A stretch of DNA of 64,000 bases from Sanguinoderma infundibulare. Its lineage: Eukaryota > Basidiomycota > Agaricomycetes > Polyporales > Polyporaceae. Both the position numbers and the translations under genes were made by a program. The DNA lies in NCBI GenBank assembly GCA_032821775.1, contig JAVLRN010000004.1, positions 1,674,001 through 1,738,000 on the forward strand, in the 5' to 3' direction. The stretch's first letter is position 1. Each line of letters opens with the position of its first letter. Below the pieces are notes generated by a model. That model was not told the origin of the DNA, ran no database searches, and worked only from the letters and a program-made list of their open reading frames with translations. Shown piece by piece: positions 34,725 to 46,099 of the stretch.

Positions 34725-35097
34725 AGGGTTTGACTCGGATGGTAACGGAAAACCGAGCGAGCTTCCTGGTTGTCACCTTTGCCTTAAGTTTTCCAATGCA
34801 ATAATTCTTGGGTAGTCAGAACCTACTGGTCGTTCTTGTTCTTGAATTCTTGAGAGTCGAGACTAGTGTCGCTCATCGATTTTTTGCAGCGGGCTGGCAA
34901 CGAATTCGTCAGAGTGTTCCCACTGCGTCAAATGGCTGGCCGGAACGTGCCAACGTATTGTCAGCCCAATGCTCGGAGCTCAAGCGTTCAGCATCCGCTC
35001 CAATCCAACTTGGTCCACGACGGTTAACCGGACCGTGGCCATCGTTAACGCACAAGCAGCGCCGATCTGATACAGAAATGTTATACAGCAGTACACT
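34725..35097. other. Intergenic between BTB4 and BTB5
   Basis: 373 bp without a coding frame that fits any family here. Likely the promoter of the ancestral BTB3/4 gene and the 3' flank of BTB5. Confidence 0.35.
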
Positions 35098-36119
35098 TCA
35101 CTCGTTCGACTTGTCCTCCTTCAGCCCAAGAATGTCAGGAAGACGATCCCATATCTCCCTTCGCGCTGCCTGCTCCCTGTCCGCAATCATGTCATCGCAC
35201 GAAGAACATAATACCACTCCAGCATAGTGCGCATGATCCCGCCAAGACGGCTGCCAGCTCGCGTCAAACGATGTGGTCTTGAGCCACACCCGCCGCGCCG
35301 CCTGGAGCCGACTGTCGCACATCTTCGTCTTAATACATGCAGGATAATCGTTCGGCTGGAAGACTGCAATGCAGTCTGCGCATCGAGCTTGATGAGCTCG
35401 GTGCAGGCGAGAGGACCCGGATGAGGTCATCCGTGGAGAGCTGCTCATGCATGCCGTCCTCGCGCTTGAACCCCCGCATGAGGTCCTTGGGTGGCATGCC
35501 GCAGCAGAAAAATAGGGCGCTTGGGAGGAGGGATGGGGTGTCTGTCAGTCGCGCAAGGTTTACCACCCCAATGTGGTGGATGGGGTCGAATCCGGGTATG
35601 CTGTCCAGGGTGAACTTCGCCCGCTCGTCGTAGGTCGTGGGGTAGCGTGACTTCAGGAAGTCGATCGCTTGTTGGACGAGCTGGTCAAGCTGGTACTTGT
35701 GTGCAATACGAATGACTGCATTGATCACATCGAACTGAGGCGTTTTGGAAGCGAACCTGGGGCACAAGCAATATGGGAAGCTGTCCGTGAACGGAGAGTG
35801 ATAGATACTCACTGGAAGGAGTTACCCAATACGAGCTCTCTGAGAAGGTGGCGGAAGCTCGCAGGGTGATCTGAAAGGTGGACCAGTCGAAGGACTCTCG
35901 GACGCAACTGGAGGCTGCGGGAGCGAGAACATGTCCTTGAATACCGCCGAGTGTTTGGCGAGTGGCCCCTTGTACACCCTGAATTCAACGTCCTCCGCCA
36001 CGAGGATAACATTACCGTCGTCGAACCAGAACTCTTCATCCCGTGTTCTGGCTCGTTCGCTCGCGCCACCTTCAGATGATGCATCGAGCCGGGAGAGCTT
36101 TCGAGCAGGCTCGGCCATG
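35098..36119 (-). pseudogene. BTB-domain gene with several frameshifts (BTB5)
   Basis: All parts of an array member are present but not in one frame. MAEPARKLSRLDASSEGGASE, EEFWFDDGNVILVAEDVEFRV and KHSAVFKDMFSLPQPP read from 36119. The next part, LRLVHLSDHPASFRHLLREL, is in another frame. After the intron, FDVINAVIRIAHKYQLDQLV runs through HHIGVVNLARLTDTPSLLPS to DDLIRVL. ARTELIKLDAQTALQ is then in a second frame, and CIKTKMCDSRL to GVVLCSSCDDMIADRE and LPDILGLKEDKSNE in a third. At least three indels are needed to restore it, so it is probably non-functional. Sequencing error is a less likely explanation for so many. Confidence 0.75.
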
Positions 36120-36368
36120 TCTGTCGCAAAGGTTGAGCAAACCAACTCTAAGAATCTGGCGAAAAGACTATCAATTACCTCTGACCTACACGCTAAGTAG
36201 AACGGTATAATGCAAGGAGAAGCAGCCTCAGGAGGGGCAGGAGATAGGGACAGCCGTTGCCAGGCGTTTACCGCGCTCCCCACGTGGCTATCAATTGTTT
36301 CTAGGCGCTCCCAGCAAAAGCATCGATCAATCATCGTACTTGCGATGTCTGAAGTATGTACAACTTAT

Positions 36369-36760
36369 TTAGATACTTTTCCGCTCTTCTGTTTCTGGAT
36401 CTTCCACTAGCACACGACCATCCCCGCACAATTCCTGCACCATGTCCGACCGATATTCCACCCACGAGTTCTCCGACGCCGAACTGAACGATCTCAGCGC
36501 GGCCAGACCCACGTCCGAGAGGTGCGTGAGCGATAGGTAGAACGTCTTCTCGCACTTCTTCGGGAGCACGCATAGCGACGACGGCTTCGCCTTGAAGCTG
36601 TCGATGACCGCCTCAGCCCTGTGCGTCGCCAGCCTCTCCCGGGCCAGAAGCACCGAGGTTAGGTCCCGCTGGGAGAGCATCTGGTGTTCGCCGTCCTCGC
36701 GGACGAAGCCGTCGAGGACGAACTGGAGCATGACTGTGCAGCACGCGACGAGGGCGGGTG
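36369..36760 (-). pseudogene. BTB-domain gene, 3' fragment (BTB6)
   Basis: Only the end of exon 2 of an array member is present: ALVACCTVMLQFVLDGFVRE, DGEHQMLSQRDLTSVLLARE and RLATHRAEAVIDSFKAKPSS. It is followed by a shortened tail ending ELCGDGRVLVEDPETEERKSI. No BTB fold exon and no LGHKYEI block precede it, and the usual C-terminal Cys motif and EIW..LPE ending are replaced. The frame is open to 36369, but without a start-containing exon it is most likely a relic. Confidence 0.6.
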
Positions 36761-36961
36761 TTAAATAATTCGACGTACTTATGCATGCCGTACAGAGAGT
36801 TCAACGTGGTTGACTCGTGTAGCAGATACGAACATATATCGGAGTGGTACAAGTACAATGAAAGACGGGGGTTTGGAAAGGGATATGATCTAAGATGATA
36901 GCAAGCACAATCATCGCATGTAGCCGCATAATACTACCCCGTCATGTCTGTAGACCCCTCA

Positions 36962-38160
36962 TCAGCGTCGTGGCGTTGTCGTAAGGCTAGGCAAACGTAC
37001 CTGAGTCACCTCGTCAGCCATTGGCTGAGCATCCGCGGACTGCACAACGTCCGCAGCCCACCCCTCGACCATCACGCCCATCAGCTCCGGCAGCTTCTTC
37101 CAGATCTCGCGGTGCTGCTGCTTCTCCCTCTCCTGCAGCATCCGATAGCACAGTGCACACAGCCTCCGGTCGTCGTCCCGCTCGTCGATGTAGGTCGAGC
37201 AGTACTTGAACCACTCGAGCGTGCACACGACCCGATCGTTGCTCCGCAGCTCGTCCAGGAGCTTCAGAAAGATGGGTGCGCACACGTCGCGTCGCGTGCA
37301 AGCCTCGGAGAGCGTCTGGTTGAAGACGCATAGGGTGGAAAGTGTGTTGGCCTGTATGAGGTTCGCGCGCCCGACGAAGCACTGCCCGATGTCGTCCGGG
37401 CCGAGCTTCTCGAGCGTGCCGTCCTCACGCATGAAGCTGTTGATGAGGTCAGCGGAACTCAGCATGCAGCAGCCCATGAGGGCTGTGGGGAGTAGGGCGT
37501 CCGTACCCGTCATGCGCGTGATGTTCACCACACCGATCGCATGGACACCTTCGAAGCTCGGCAGGCGAGGTGGCTCCACGCGGGCCCAGGTATCGATGCT
37601 CTCAGCGTAGAACTTCTTCAGGTAGTCAAGGCTCCGTTGGACGACTTGCTCGATCTCGTATTTGTGTCCCAAGCGGATGCACGCCGAGACCGCACTGAAG
37701 GAGAGGTCATCTGGAGTCACGCTATCACAGGAGGTGAGACAGCCTGCAAAGGCTAACGAGAGAAACAGGCTGACCATGGTGTCTTTCCCGGGAGCAACGC
37801 GCGCAACAGGTACCTAAGGTCTTCAGGTGAGTCGGAAACATGGACGACTGCCGGTTTGTAGCCACATGTGCACTGCAGCGAAGAATTTCCATCTGGTTGA
37901 GGCAAGGAAAGCATGTCCTTGAACACAAGGGAGTTGGCAACAAGAGGTCCCTTGTACACTCGAAACTCGATATCGCGAGCAATCAGTGTCAAGTTTCCAT
38001 CTTCTAGCCAGTACTCCTCATCTTGTGTGGGTAATTTGTGAGCATCATCGCCCGCCGGTGTTCCTACTGTGGAGTTCGTCGAGGTGGCTTCATCTGGCGG
38101 TGCCGACTCAGATGTGACTTGCCTGTCCACGTAGGGTTCCGGTGTCCCCGCATTAGACAT
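36962..38160 (-). CDS. BTB/POZ domain protein, array member BTB7
   Basis: Exons 38160-37775 and 37721-36962 with a 53 bp intron give about 381 residues. Exon 1: MSNAGTPEPYVDRQVTSESA, EEYWLEDGNLTLIARDIEFRV, KGPLVANSLVFKDMLSLPQP and VVHVSDSPEDLRYLLRALLPG, a BTB fold. Exon 2: VSACIRLGHKYEIEQVVQRSL, AIGVVNITRMTGTDALLPTAL, REDGTLEKLGPDDIGQCFVG and a Cys-rich end (RLCALCYRMLQEREKQQHRE, WKKLPELMGV). The CACR-type C-x2-C near the end recurs in all intact members and might bind metal, which is speculative. No disruption was found. Confidence 0.85.
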
Positions 38161-39559
38161 ATCCTATTGCAGGATACGTCAGGTTATGATATGGCAGAGA
38201 TGTACGACATCTTACAGGTTGTGAGAGGTGCGAAAAGAAGGCCTAGAAAAACGATGTTGCTGGTACTTGTAACGATACAAAACAAACATCATCAATTATG
38301 CTTCAACCACAGCTTCGCCTCGGATAAACGCGTCAATTTGGAATATTTGGAATCATTTGTTCTACTTACCAGCTTACTTGGGGGTACAAGAAGATGTGGG
38401 CATCACAAGCACTGTGAAGGTAGTACTAAGCGCCGCAGGACTCTTACACACCACGAGGCCGGCTGTGGCTGTGCAATTGCCTCCGCTCTCCGAGGCCCAC
38501 CAGCCTCCTCAGTTACTTAGCCACGTCATTGAGTCTACGCGAGATTATCCATATGCATGAGTGCCTATCGTCTCTCTTTTCCTCTTCGATCAAGATTCGC
38601 ACGCCCACTTTTCTTATTGCGCATTAATCACAGCACCAACTTCGTCAACGGTGTGCCAAGCGCCGACCGGGCAACGACTCATCCCCTGTCGTCGCAGATT
38701 TCGGGAAAGGGAGACATCTGAATCTAGAAGCGTTTCCCAACGCTATTGATTCCACATCCAGGAATACACCGTCAGAAGGCCTGGCCACGCAAAATACGGA
38801 CGTACCGGGCTGGAGGTGTGTGGCGTTCAAGTTTGCATACTGTATCATTAATATTGCGTTTCTCCATGGCTCAGTGGTGGCGCTGGCCAGTTTGAAGCTA
38901 CGCGCTTGCCTGGCTTGACTTGACAGCCACGGTTGGATGAGTTTGATTCAGTAGATTTGCTGAGCGAAATTCTTGACGTGTGTTTGGGGCATGGGATCAC
39001 TTCATAATGACAATTGGAATGCGGTAATGAACGGCTTCCACATTCAATCTACTAACTTCCAAGCAAGGCACTTAGACCACAGCCACTTGACTCACTGTAC
39101 ATCGCAGTTTCCGGCGTTCGGTGCAGTGTGAATTACGACGAGCGCATCAAGGTCCCGCGAAGCCAAGTATGATCGCAATTGGGCGAACTGTTTTCTCGCG
39201 GCCGCTGGTTAGCTCAGCGCTTTTTATGGCAGCTGAGTAACCCGAGTCCGGTGGTCGGGCTAGAAGGAGGAGAATCAGAGTGCCAAGCACACAAACCCAT
39301 TCGCTCGCGCATTGGACTCGCCTCGGCAGCGAAAAGGCGCTATACAATTGAACGCGAGCGTGACCGACTGCGCTTCGCGCGACGGTCGGTCCGGCCACTT
39401 CTCCCCGCCTCTTCCTCCTCCCCATCTCGGGCGCCGTGAGGACCGGACTTGGTTTATATATGATTGCTGGAAGTGTCGCTCAAGGATCTGAACAAAACCT
39501 GCGACCACCCCACCGCCTCTTAGCCTAGCACACTCACATCCTCCCTCCCTCCGAACGAC
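38161..39559. other. Intergenic, 1.4 kb without a supported gene
   Basis: AT-richer than its surroundings from 38200 to 39150. Short frames show no family resemblance. The segment 39440-39559 is a compact pyrimidine-rich promoter/leader for the small secreted protein gene, with a TATA-like tttatatatga at 39453-39463. Confidence 0.45.
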
Positions 39560-39945
39560 ATGCAGTTCAAGACCCTCCTGTCCATCGCGAGCCTCGCCGC
39601 TCTCACGTTCGCTGCTGTTCGTCACCATCGCCCTCGATGCCCGCGCCCTTCCTTTTTGCTGACTTGAGTGTTCCCAGCCCGAAGCCGACCTCGACGACGA
39701 GTACCTCCGCCTCACCACACATTTCACCACCGAAACGTTCACCGCGACGCAGGTTTTCCAGAGCATCCTCCCGAGTAAGAACGCTGTCCTTCTCTCCGCG
39801 GGCGTAGTGCACGCTCGCTCACCAACGTCGCATCCCTCGCCTCGCAGAGCCCCCCTATGTCACGACCATCACCCAGCTCACGACTTGGACCGTCGCGCAC
39901 ACGGTCACTCGGGCTGTCCCCACCGGCGCGGCCACTCCGGCCTAA
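39560..39945 (+). CDS. Small secreted protein
   Basis: Three tiny exons, 39560-39616, 39678-39774 and 39848-39945, join in phase to 83 residues. The first exon is exactly a signal peptide (MQFKTLLSIASLAALTFAA). The mature part begins APEADLDDEYLRLTTHFTTE and ends TTWTVAHTVTRAVPTGAATPA, rich in Thr and Ala with no cysteine and no paired basic residues. A good TATA-like box lies about 100 bp upstream. It is the only plus-strand intact gene inside the BTB array and is unrelated to it. I do not recognise the family; a secreted or wall-associated peptide is the natural reading. Confidence 0.68.
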
Positions 39946-40430
39946 GCTGAGTGAGGTGAATGCCCACAAGCCATAATCCCTTGGCGCTTCCGCATTCCGT
40001 CACGGTTTCTAGAAAGTGCGTCGTCGGCTCGTCGCTCTGCGCGCACTCCGTGCGGTGGTTGACTCACCCTTCTTTTTCCCTCGCGCCCCCCGGCAGTCTA
40101 TTGTTCACTTTCGCCCGTGTTGTTTGGTCTAACGGTTCTTTGTTAATTTGTACTTGTATTTGATAACCACAGTGATTGGTTTTGGCACTATTGCATTAGC
40201 TGGGAAGCTACGTTGAAGTGATGGATCAGAAAAGGGATTGGTGTTGACCATGCTACAGAACGCAGGCGGAAGGCGGAGGTCAAACGCTTCATCTTCAATA
40301 AGCTGTCGCCCATGTTCAAGCTATCGACTCGAGTAGAATTGGATCTAAAATCCAAGCAACTGTAGAGCGCAATTAGCTCGCCGACGGCATTGAGAGATAT
40401 GGAACTCGTACCACCGATATAACAGCCTCT
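39946..40430. other. Convergent intergenic region
   Basis: 3' flanks of the small secreted gene (+) and BTB8 (-). No gene seen. Confidence 0.4.
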
Positions 40431-41641
40431 TTACGGCGTACCTGCCGAATCCGAGTCCGACTTCTCGTCCTCCTCGTCGCTGTCCTCGCTCGCATCCCAA
40501 TTCTCCACCTGAACACCCATCATCTCGGGAAGCTTCCGGAATATCTCCCGCCGCTGCTCGTCCTGCCGCCCAGACTCGCCCACCATTTCGTAGCACTTCG
40601 CGCACAGCGTCCGCGAGGAGTCGACGGCGTCGACGTACGCCGTCTTCGAGTCGTCGAAGTGGATCGACCGGATGTCGTCCATTAGCTCGTCGTTCTCGAT
40701 CACCTGCTGCAACAGGCGCTGTAAGATGGCCTTGCACGTGGACGGATGCTTGCACCCGTTGGAGACGGTGTCGCGGAAGGTGCGGTGGACGGCGACGAAG
40801 CCGGCTTCCATGACGTTCGCTTTTCCGACGAAGCACCGGACAAGGTCTCCGTAGGAGAGCATTTCGTGCGTTCCGTCCTCGCGCGTGAACCCGTCGCCGA
40901 TTTCTGGGCCGAGCTTACAGCAGGCCATGAGCGCGACGGGCAGGAGGGAGTCGGTGCCTGTGAGGCGAGCGAGGTTGACGGTGCCTATACGATGGATGGG
41001 CTTGAAGCCTGGAGGATCGAAGGTGGTGACGTCCCACCAGGCGCTGAAGCTATCGACATAGTACTTCTTGAGATAGCCGACGTAGCTCTGGACGACGGAC
41101 TCGCACTGGTACTTGTGCCCCAGTCGTATACAGGCAGAGACCTCGTTAAATGCAGGGTCACTCCTGAGTTAAGGGTCAGCAAAGAACGAGTGGCACATGC
41201 GACACTGGCAGCATACCGGAACATTCCGCTCGTGAAAGCCCGCAGGAGATGTCGAAGATCTTCGGGAGAGTCGGAGAGATGAACTATCGCAATCGATGTA
41301 GCCACGTGTCCACCAGAGCCGCCATCAGAGGGTTGAGGAAGCGAGAGCATGTCCCTGAAGACAGCGGACTGCGAGGTGAGCAGGCCCTTGTACACGCAAA
41401 ATTGGACCTGGCCCGCGACGAGAACGAGGTTTCCATCGTCGAACCACAGCTCCGGATCCCGTAAAAGTGGTTCCTGCGGGATAGCGTCGGGTGTCGAGTG
41501 GGAAAAAGACGCTCTACGTGAGCAGGCGGACGAAGCACCCGCATCTTTCGAGTCGATTCTCTCGATAAGGTCGCCGACAGAGCCACCGGTTGTGTGCCTT
41601 CCTCGCGCGTCGCTAGATGAAGATGGATTGCCAGTTTTCAT
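40431..41641 (-). CDS. BTB/POZ domain protein, array member BTB8
   Basis: Exons 41641-41217 and 41163-40431 with a 53 bp intron give about 385 residues. A Ser-rich leader is followed by ELWFDDGNLVLVAGQVQFCV, KGLLTSQSAVFRDMLSLPQP and IVHLSDSPEDLRHLLRAFTSG. Exon 2 gives VSACIRLGHKYQCESVVQSY, RIGTVNLARLTGTDSLLPVAL, REDGTHEMLSYGDLVRCFVG and LCAKCYEMVGESGRQDEQRRE, then FRKLPEMMGVQVENWDASED and an acidic Asp/Glu/Ser tail. Organisation is identical to BTB7 and BTB9, which places them as recent tandem relatives. No disruption was found. Confidence 0.85.
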
Positions 41642-42401
41642 GGACGTACTTGAGCCCGAGAAGGCAGTGGCGTCGCGTTTGTCTCTACGTGTCGCCGATG
41701 GAGGTGATCGGTGTTCCTGAATCGATTTCTGGAGTCAGCAGCTGGGAGCGGGCTGCAGAGATGAGATGACTCACCGAGTCTGAAGGCATGGTTGGAATCT
41801 ATGCAAGACGTGTCTTCAGTTACCTTTGAGATAGTTACCCGACCTTGAGGAGAAACGACGGTGCAGCGAACGATCAAAGCCCGCCTCGTGCGATGGGCCT
41901 GCATGCCTGTTTGTTCCCCTTTTACGTCCCCAGATTTTGCCAGATAACAACTGATATCAGGGGGTCAAACATACCTGTCTGGCCGAATCGCTTATACGGC
42001 GACGCTTCAGCCTTCACAGTGGTCCTCTGTCGTTTATTGCAAGGTCGGAGAGTGAAGTCAAGAGAAGATGGGAGTCGCATAGCGACGTCATCCATAGGCG
42101 CTTAATCGGACCGATCGCCCGATGGGCGAGAGCACAGCCGCAGAGCTTAAGTTACTATGCTAGTATATACGATGGGGGATGGACGAACATATAAATGCAT
42201 GCAGATGAACAAAGTTGTATCAAAGAGGTGGATGGAGTGCAGATCATAATCGAAAGTCTGGGCCACGGTTCAAGGCCTCACTCCGGCCAACTCAGAAAAG
42301 TACTCCGACGCGACGTAAGCTTTTGGGTAAAATCATTTCCATTCACATTACGATGGTCTTTCACTTACAACTAATGATACATGCTACGCATCACGCATGT
42401 C
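41642..42401. other. Intergenic upstream of BTB8
   Basis: Probable BTB8 promoter at the left; the remainder has only short frames without support. Confidence 0.35.
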
Positions 42402-42720
42402 CGACAACCTTGACGGGTTGGTAGGGATCCTCGAGGTACTTCATTTCGTTTTCTATCAGCATCACGTCGAGCAAGCCTGTTTTAGTTCAAATCATCAGGA
42501 TATCTTACCAGAAGCACTGGTGCAGCTCTGGGTCTTATCACATACGAAATGTAGGCGTTACAGCACTTACCCAGAGTATCCATTGACACACCAGTCTATG
42601 GATGATGGATGGGCCAACCTTTGTCCGAAGATGAACGCGACACCATAGTAGGTGCGTTGGCTCCCATTGACATACCTACGCAGTTGTTGCCTACACTTCA
42701 TGGTGCTGCTTGTACAGAAT
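42402..42720 (-). pseudogene. C-terminal exons of an unidentified gene
   Basis: On the minus strand an exon-like stretch after an acag acceptor reads LLDVMLIENEMKYLEDPYQP then VKVVGHA and stop (near 42402-42490). Preceding pieces read YYGVAFIFGQRLAHPS in another phase. A sequence with the same ending pattern (KYLEEPYRPVKIGGHS and stop) lies at 58690-58745, also on the minus strand. Two independent occurrences of K-Y-L-E-[D/E]-P-Y-[Q/R]-P-V-K-[V/I]-x-G-H suggest a real gene family of which only tails remain here. I cannot name it. Confidence 0.35.
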
Positions 42721-42890
42721 TAGTTATGAGGGGTTTCTGGTAGGCCGGTGTCTCCGCGGACTTCCAACGTCGCCCAGAGACATATCTCGGAATCCTCTAT
42801 CGTACACGCCCTATCGGTCATGAACACATGACACTTGAGCCGAGATGAGGCTACGAAAACGGGATGGACGCACTCGTAAGAAGCAATGTC

Positions 42891-43987
42891 TCATGCCTCC
42901 TGCTTCGGCTTCGTACCCCAACCCTCTACCGTAATCCCCATCATCGTTGGCAAGTTCATCCACACCTCCCGCTGGAGCCGCTTCGGCCGCTCGCCCTCAA
43001 GCATCTTGTAGCACCGCATGCACAGCTCCCGCTCCTCGTCCCGCCCGTCGACGTACACCATCCATGACGCGTACCAGTCCACGCACGAGATCACGTCGTC
43101 CCGCGCGTTCCCGAGCTCGTTCAGCAGCCGCTGCAGCACGCGCTGGCAGCAGGTTGCGTGCCGGCAGCCCGCCGCGACCGTCTGCCTAAACATCTGGTGC
43201 GCGATGCGCGCGCTCGCCTGCGCCATCTTGGTGCGGCCGACGAAGCAGCGGCCGAGGTCCTCCTGGGCGAGAAATTCGCGCGTGCCGTCCTCGCGGACGA
43301 GGCCGTCGACGATCTCGGCGCCGAGGGTGCAGCAGTCCATGAGGGCGGTGGGGAGCATGCCCGGGCTGGCGGTGAGCCGGGCGAGGTTGACGACGGCGAT
43401 GGAGTGCGCGGGCTGGAAGGACGGCGGGCGAACGAAGTTGGAGGGGTACCAGGAGTCGAAGTCGTCGGTGTAGTATTTGCGGAGGAAGTCCATGTTACGC
43501 TGGACGAGGTGGTCGACCTCGTACTTGTGTCCGAGGCGGACGCAGGCGGAGACTTCGTTGAAGACGGGATCGTGTGGGCCAGTCCTGGATGCGTGCATAT
43601 ACGTAAATACCGGAATGCGGAATCAAAATAATGACTGGTCGCTTACCGTATTGATTTCGGAGACAGTCCGGCCATAAACACGCGGAGGAAATGCCTGAGG
43701 TCCTCGGGGGAGTCCGAGAGGTGCACGATCGGGTACGATGGCTCTCCCCGGTGGTCCCACTGTACTGAGTCTTCGGGAGGCTGAGGTAGCGACAGCATAT
43801 CCTTGAAGACAGGAGAATGGGCGATGAGCGGACCCCGGTAGACCCGGAACTCGACATCTCCAGCGACCAGGATCAAGTTGCCATCCTCAAACCAGAACTC
43901 TTCGTCTTTGTTCCGTGAATCCTTGTCGTCCTTGTCGATCACCGTAACATGGGATGGCAAGGGAGAGGCGGGCCGACTGTGTTTCAT
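42891..43987 (-). CDS. BTB/POZ domain protein, array member BTB9
   Basis: Exons 43987-43647 and 43584-42891 with a 62 bp intron give about 344 residues. Exon 1: MKHSRPASPLPSHVTVIDKD, EEFWFEDGNLILVAGDVEFRV, RGPLIAHSPVFKDMLSLPQP and IVHLSDSPEDLRHFLRVFMA. Exon 2: FNEVSACVRLGHKYEVDHLV, SIAVVNLARLTASPGMLPTAL, REDGTREFLAQEDLGRCFVG, ELCMRCYKMLEGERPKRLQRE and WMNLPTMMGITVEGWG. Very GC-rich second exon. Intact and closest in layout to BTB8. Likely a soluble homodimeric BTB protein; target unknown. Confidence 0.85.
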
Positions 43988-44661
43988 CTCGCAGGATCTG
44001 AAGTAAAAGGGTCAGAAAGCACTATTCTGAGCCTGGTTCTGGATTCTCTGACCAGGGCCAGTATCAACACTGACGGCTTATGAGCGCCTTGAAGCCAGGA
44101 ACGAGATACGGCACAGCTCGACTTACATACAGTGTATTCGAGGAGTCGGGACTTCTCCAATCGTGCGCCTAATGCCGTCTCTTGCTCGGTTCTGTGACGC
44201 ACGATAGGCCGACCGGTTTGGACGTCTAATGGCCGATAGGGTTGAGATGAGAGCAAGGGGCACGCGGAGGTATTTATGCAGTTCAAGCAGGGAAGTGCCC
44301 ACAGGGGTCGTGTCATGGAACGGTCACATGTGGGACAAACTGACCAGTAGCTGCGGGGCTGAGTCTGAATCCCCTGCTCGTCGTCTCCAAGAACGTCCAG
44401 CCATCTCAATGCCGGCGAGGCCCGAGAAGCTTAAGGACATGAAGCAGACATTGCAGCAGTTCGTGGGACTCGACCTGGCCAAGAGGGTGCAGCACTGCAA
44501 GCGCCCCTTGCATGTTGTCAGTAGCGGCGGTCAGCCAATCAGCGTGCTCTGATTGAGCGTCAAGCACACAAAGCAGGCGCGTGAATTCCGGCGAAATACT
44601 GGACGCGGCCACGTCCTTGCCCCGCTCCTCGACGTCGACGACCACAGGACCGCTCTCAGCC
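43988..44661. promoter_or_regulatory. Divergent intergenic region (BTB9 / OPI3-like)
   Basis: 674 bp between start codons. No gene is supported; it should contain both promoters. Confidence 0.35.
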
Positions 44662-45559
44662 ATGGCGAGCTCTCTGGACCTCTCGACAGTCGTCGACTTC
44701 TCCAAGCAATCCCTGCTCATCTCCGTCGCGGCCATCGCGTTCAACCCGACCGCATGGAACATCGTCGCGCGCAGCGGTACGTCATCATCCTAGCATGTCT
44801 CTATGGGACTTGTACTCATCCTCGCCGCGCGCCGCGTTGGCAGAGTATAGGAACAAGACCATAACACGGATATTTGGCGGGAACGCGCGTTATGGCTGCT
44901 ACTTCCTCGCGCTCTGTATCTTCAGTGCAGGCATGGTGCGCGATGCGCTGTGGGTACCACACTCTTGTGCCGCGCTGTTCTCTCTGACGCGCCATTCCCT
45001 TCCTCAATAAGATATCACCAAGCACTTCAAGACCAGCCCAGACAGAAGATCCTCCCCGAACCTTTTGACGCCATCGTGCCCGCCGCACTCTTCATCGCCG
45101 GCCAGGTATTCGTCATCACTTCTACGTGGGCCCTAGGTATAACCGGTACGTTCCTCGGGGACTACTTTGGTATCCTCATGGACCATAGAGTCGAGGGCTT
45201 CCCGTTCAATGTCTTGCGCGACCCGATGTATGTCGGGAGCACCATGTCCTTCGCCGCGACAGCGCTCTGGTGAGTCTCCTTTCATCCTTCCCATCCCTCC
45301 TCCTCGCGCCCTTCATTTCGGTGCGCACATCGCGCGTGGCGTTTATCGCACCTCGCGCGATGCGTTGTGACGTAAAGCATTGGTGTGCTGACGCCTTTGC
45401 CGGTGACCGTGCAGGTACGAGCGCCCCGCCGGCCTCCTCATCACGCTCTATGTGTACATCGTCTACGTGATCGCGCTGCGGTTCGAGGGCCCTTTCACAG
45501 ACATGATATACTCCAAGAAGGCCGCCGCGGACAAGGCCGCGTCCAACAAGGCACAGTGA
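44662..45559 (+). CDS. OPI3: Phosphatidyl-N-methylethanolamine N-methyltransferase (OPI3/PEMT type)
   Basis: Four exons, 44662-44776, 44844-44949, 45012-45269 and 45415-45559, give 207 residues. ER membrane enzyme for the last methylations from phosphatidylethanolamine to phosphatidylcholine. Hydrophobic spans: LLISVAAIAFNPTAWNIVAR, YGCYFLALCIFSAGMVRDAL, IVPAALFIAGQVFVITSTWAL and LLITLYVYIVYVIALRFEGPF. The diagnostic lipid-methyltransferase motifs are LGDYFGILMDHRVEGFPFNV and LRDPMYVGSTMSF (the GxG-like SAM contact is GITGTFLGDYFG). It ends in a Lys/Ala-rich tail (SKKAAADKAASNKAQ) and is close to the roughly 200-residue family length. All phases agree. Confidence 0.92.
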
Positions 45560-46099
45560 CCACAAAATTCACGACATTCACGAGTCGCATGACCTCAAGG
45601 GACCATAGAGGACTGTTTTACTTAGACGAGACGACCAGCCGACGCGCTGACATGGATTACTAGAGGTTCAACACCCACCTACACCTCACTCGCATCGCCA
45701 CGTATCATATTGTAATTCAGTATACTCTCAACAGCATGCCACCAGTACTTACCCGCAATCTATCCATTCTGTCTCGCGCATGTGTTGCTGATGTGTTACG
45801 CCTATTGGCCTTACCACAGGCGGATCGTTCCACAAACCGGAGGGCAGCTATGTTCGTGCGGGAGGCCTTGCACGGTACTCTTGAGCACCTTACCCTGCGC
45901 GTGAGCCTGGGTGATGACAACTCGTTCCGAGCCTGGTATGGCAAAAATGGTGCGGGCAATCCTGAGACTCGCAGCCCACATCTGTCTGCAACTTGATCTG
46001 ACGACCGTTCTCATCCAGATCCCCTGGAGATCGATGGAAAACTCCTGCATTTGAGGACGATCTGTGTCGAAGTGCGGCAATATGACATCTTGAAGCCTC
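45560..46099. other. Intergenic, no supported gene
   Basis: 3' flank of the OPI3-type gene followed by DNA with only unsupported short frames. Confidence 0.35.

Noticed and set aside
39205..39275. tRNA-like ggttagctcagcgc motif
   Set aside because: It resembles a tRNA D-arm/A box, but there is no GGTTCRANTCC-type B box at the right distance and no acceptor stem pairing.
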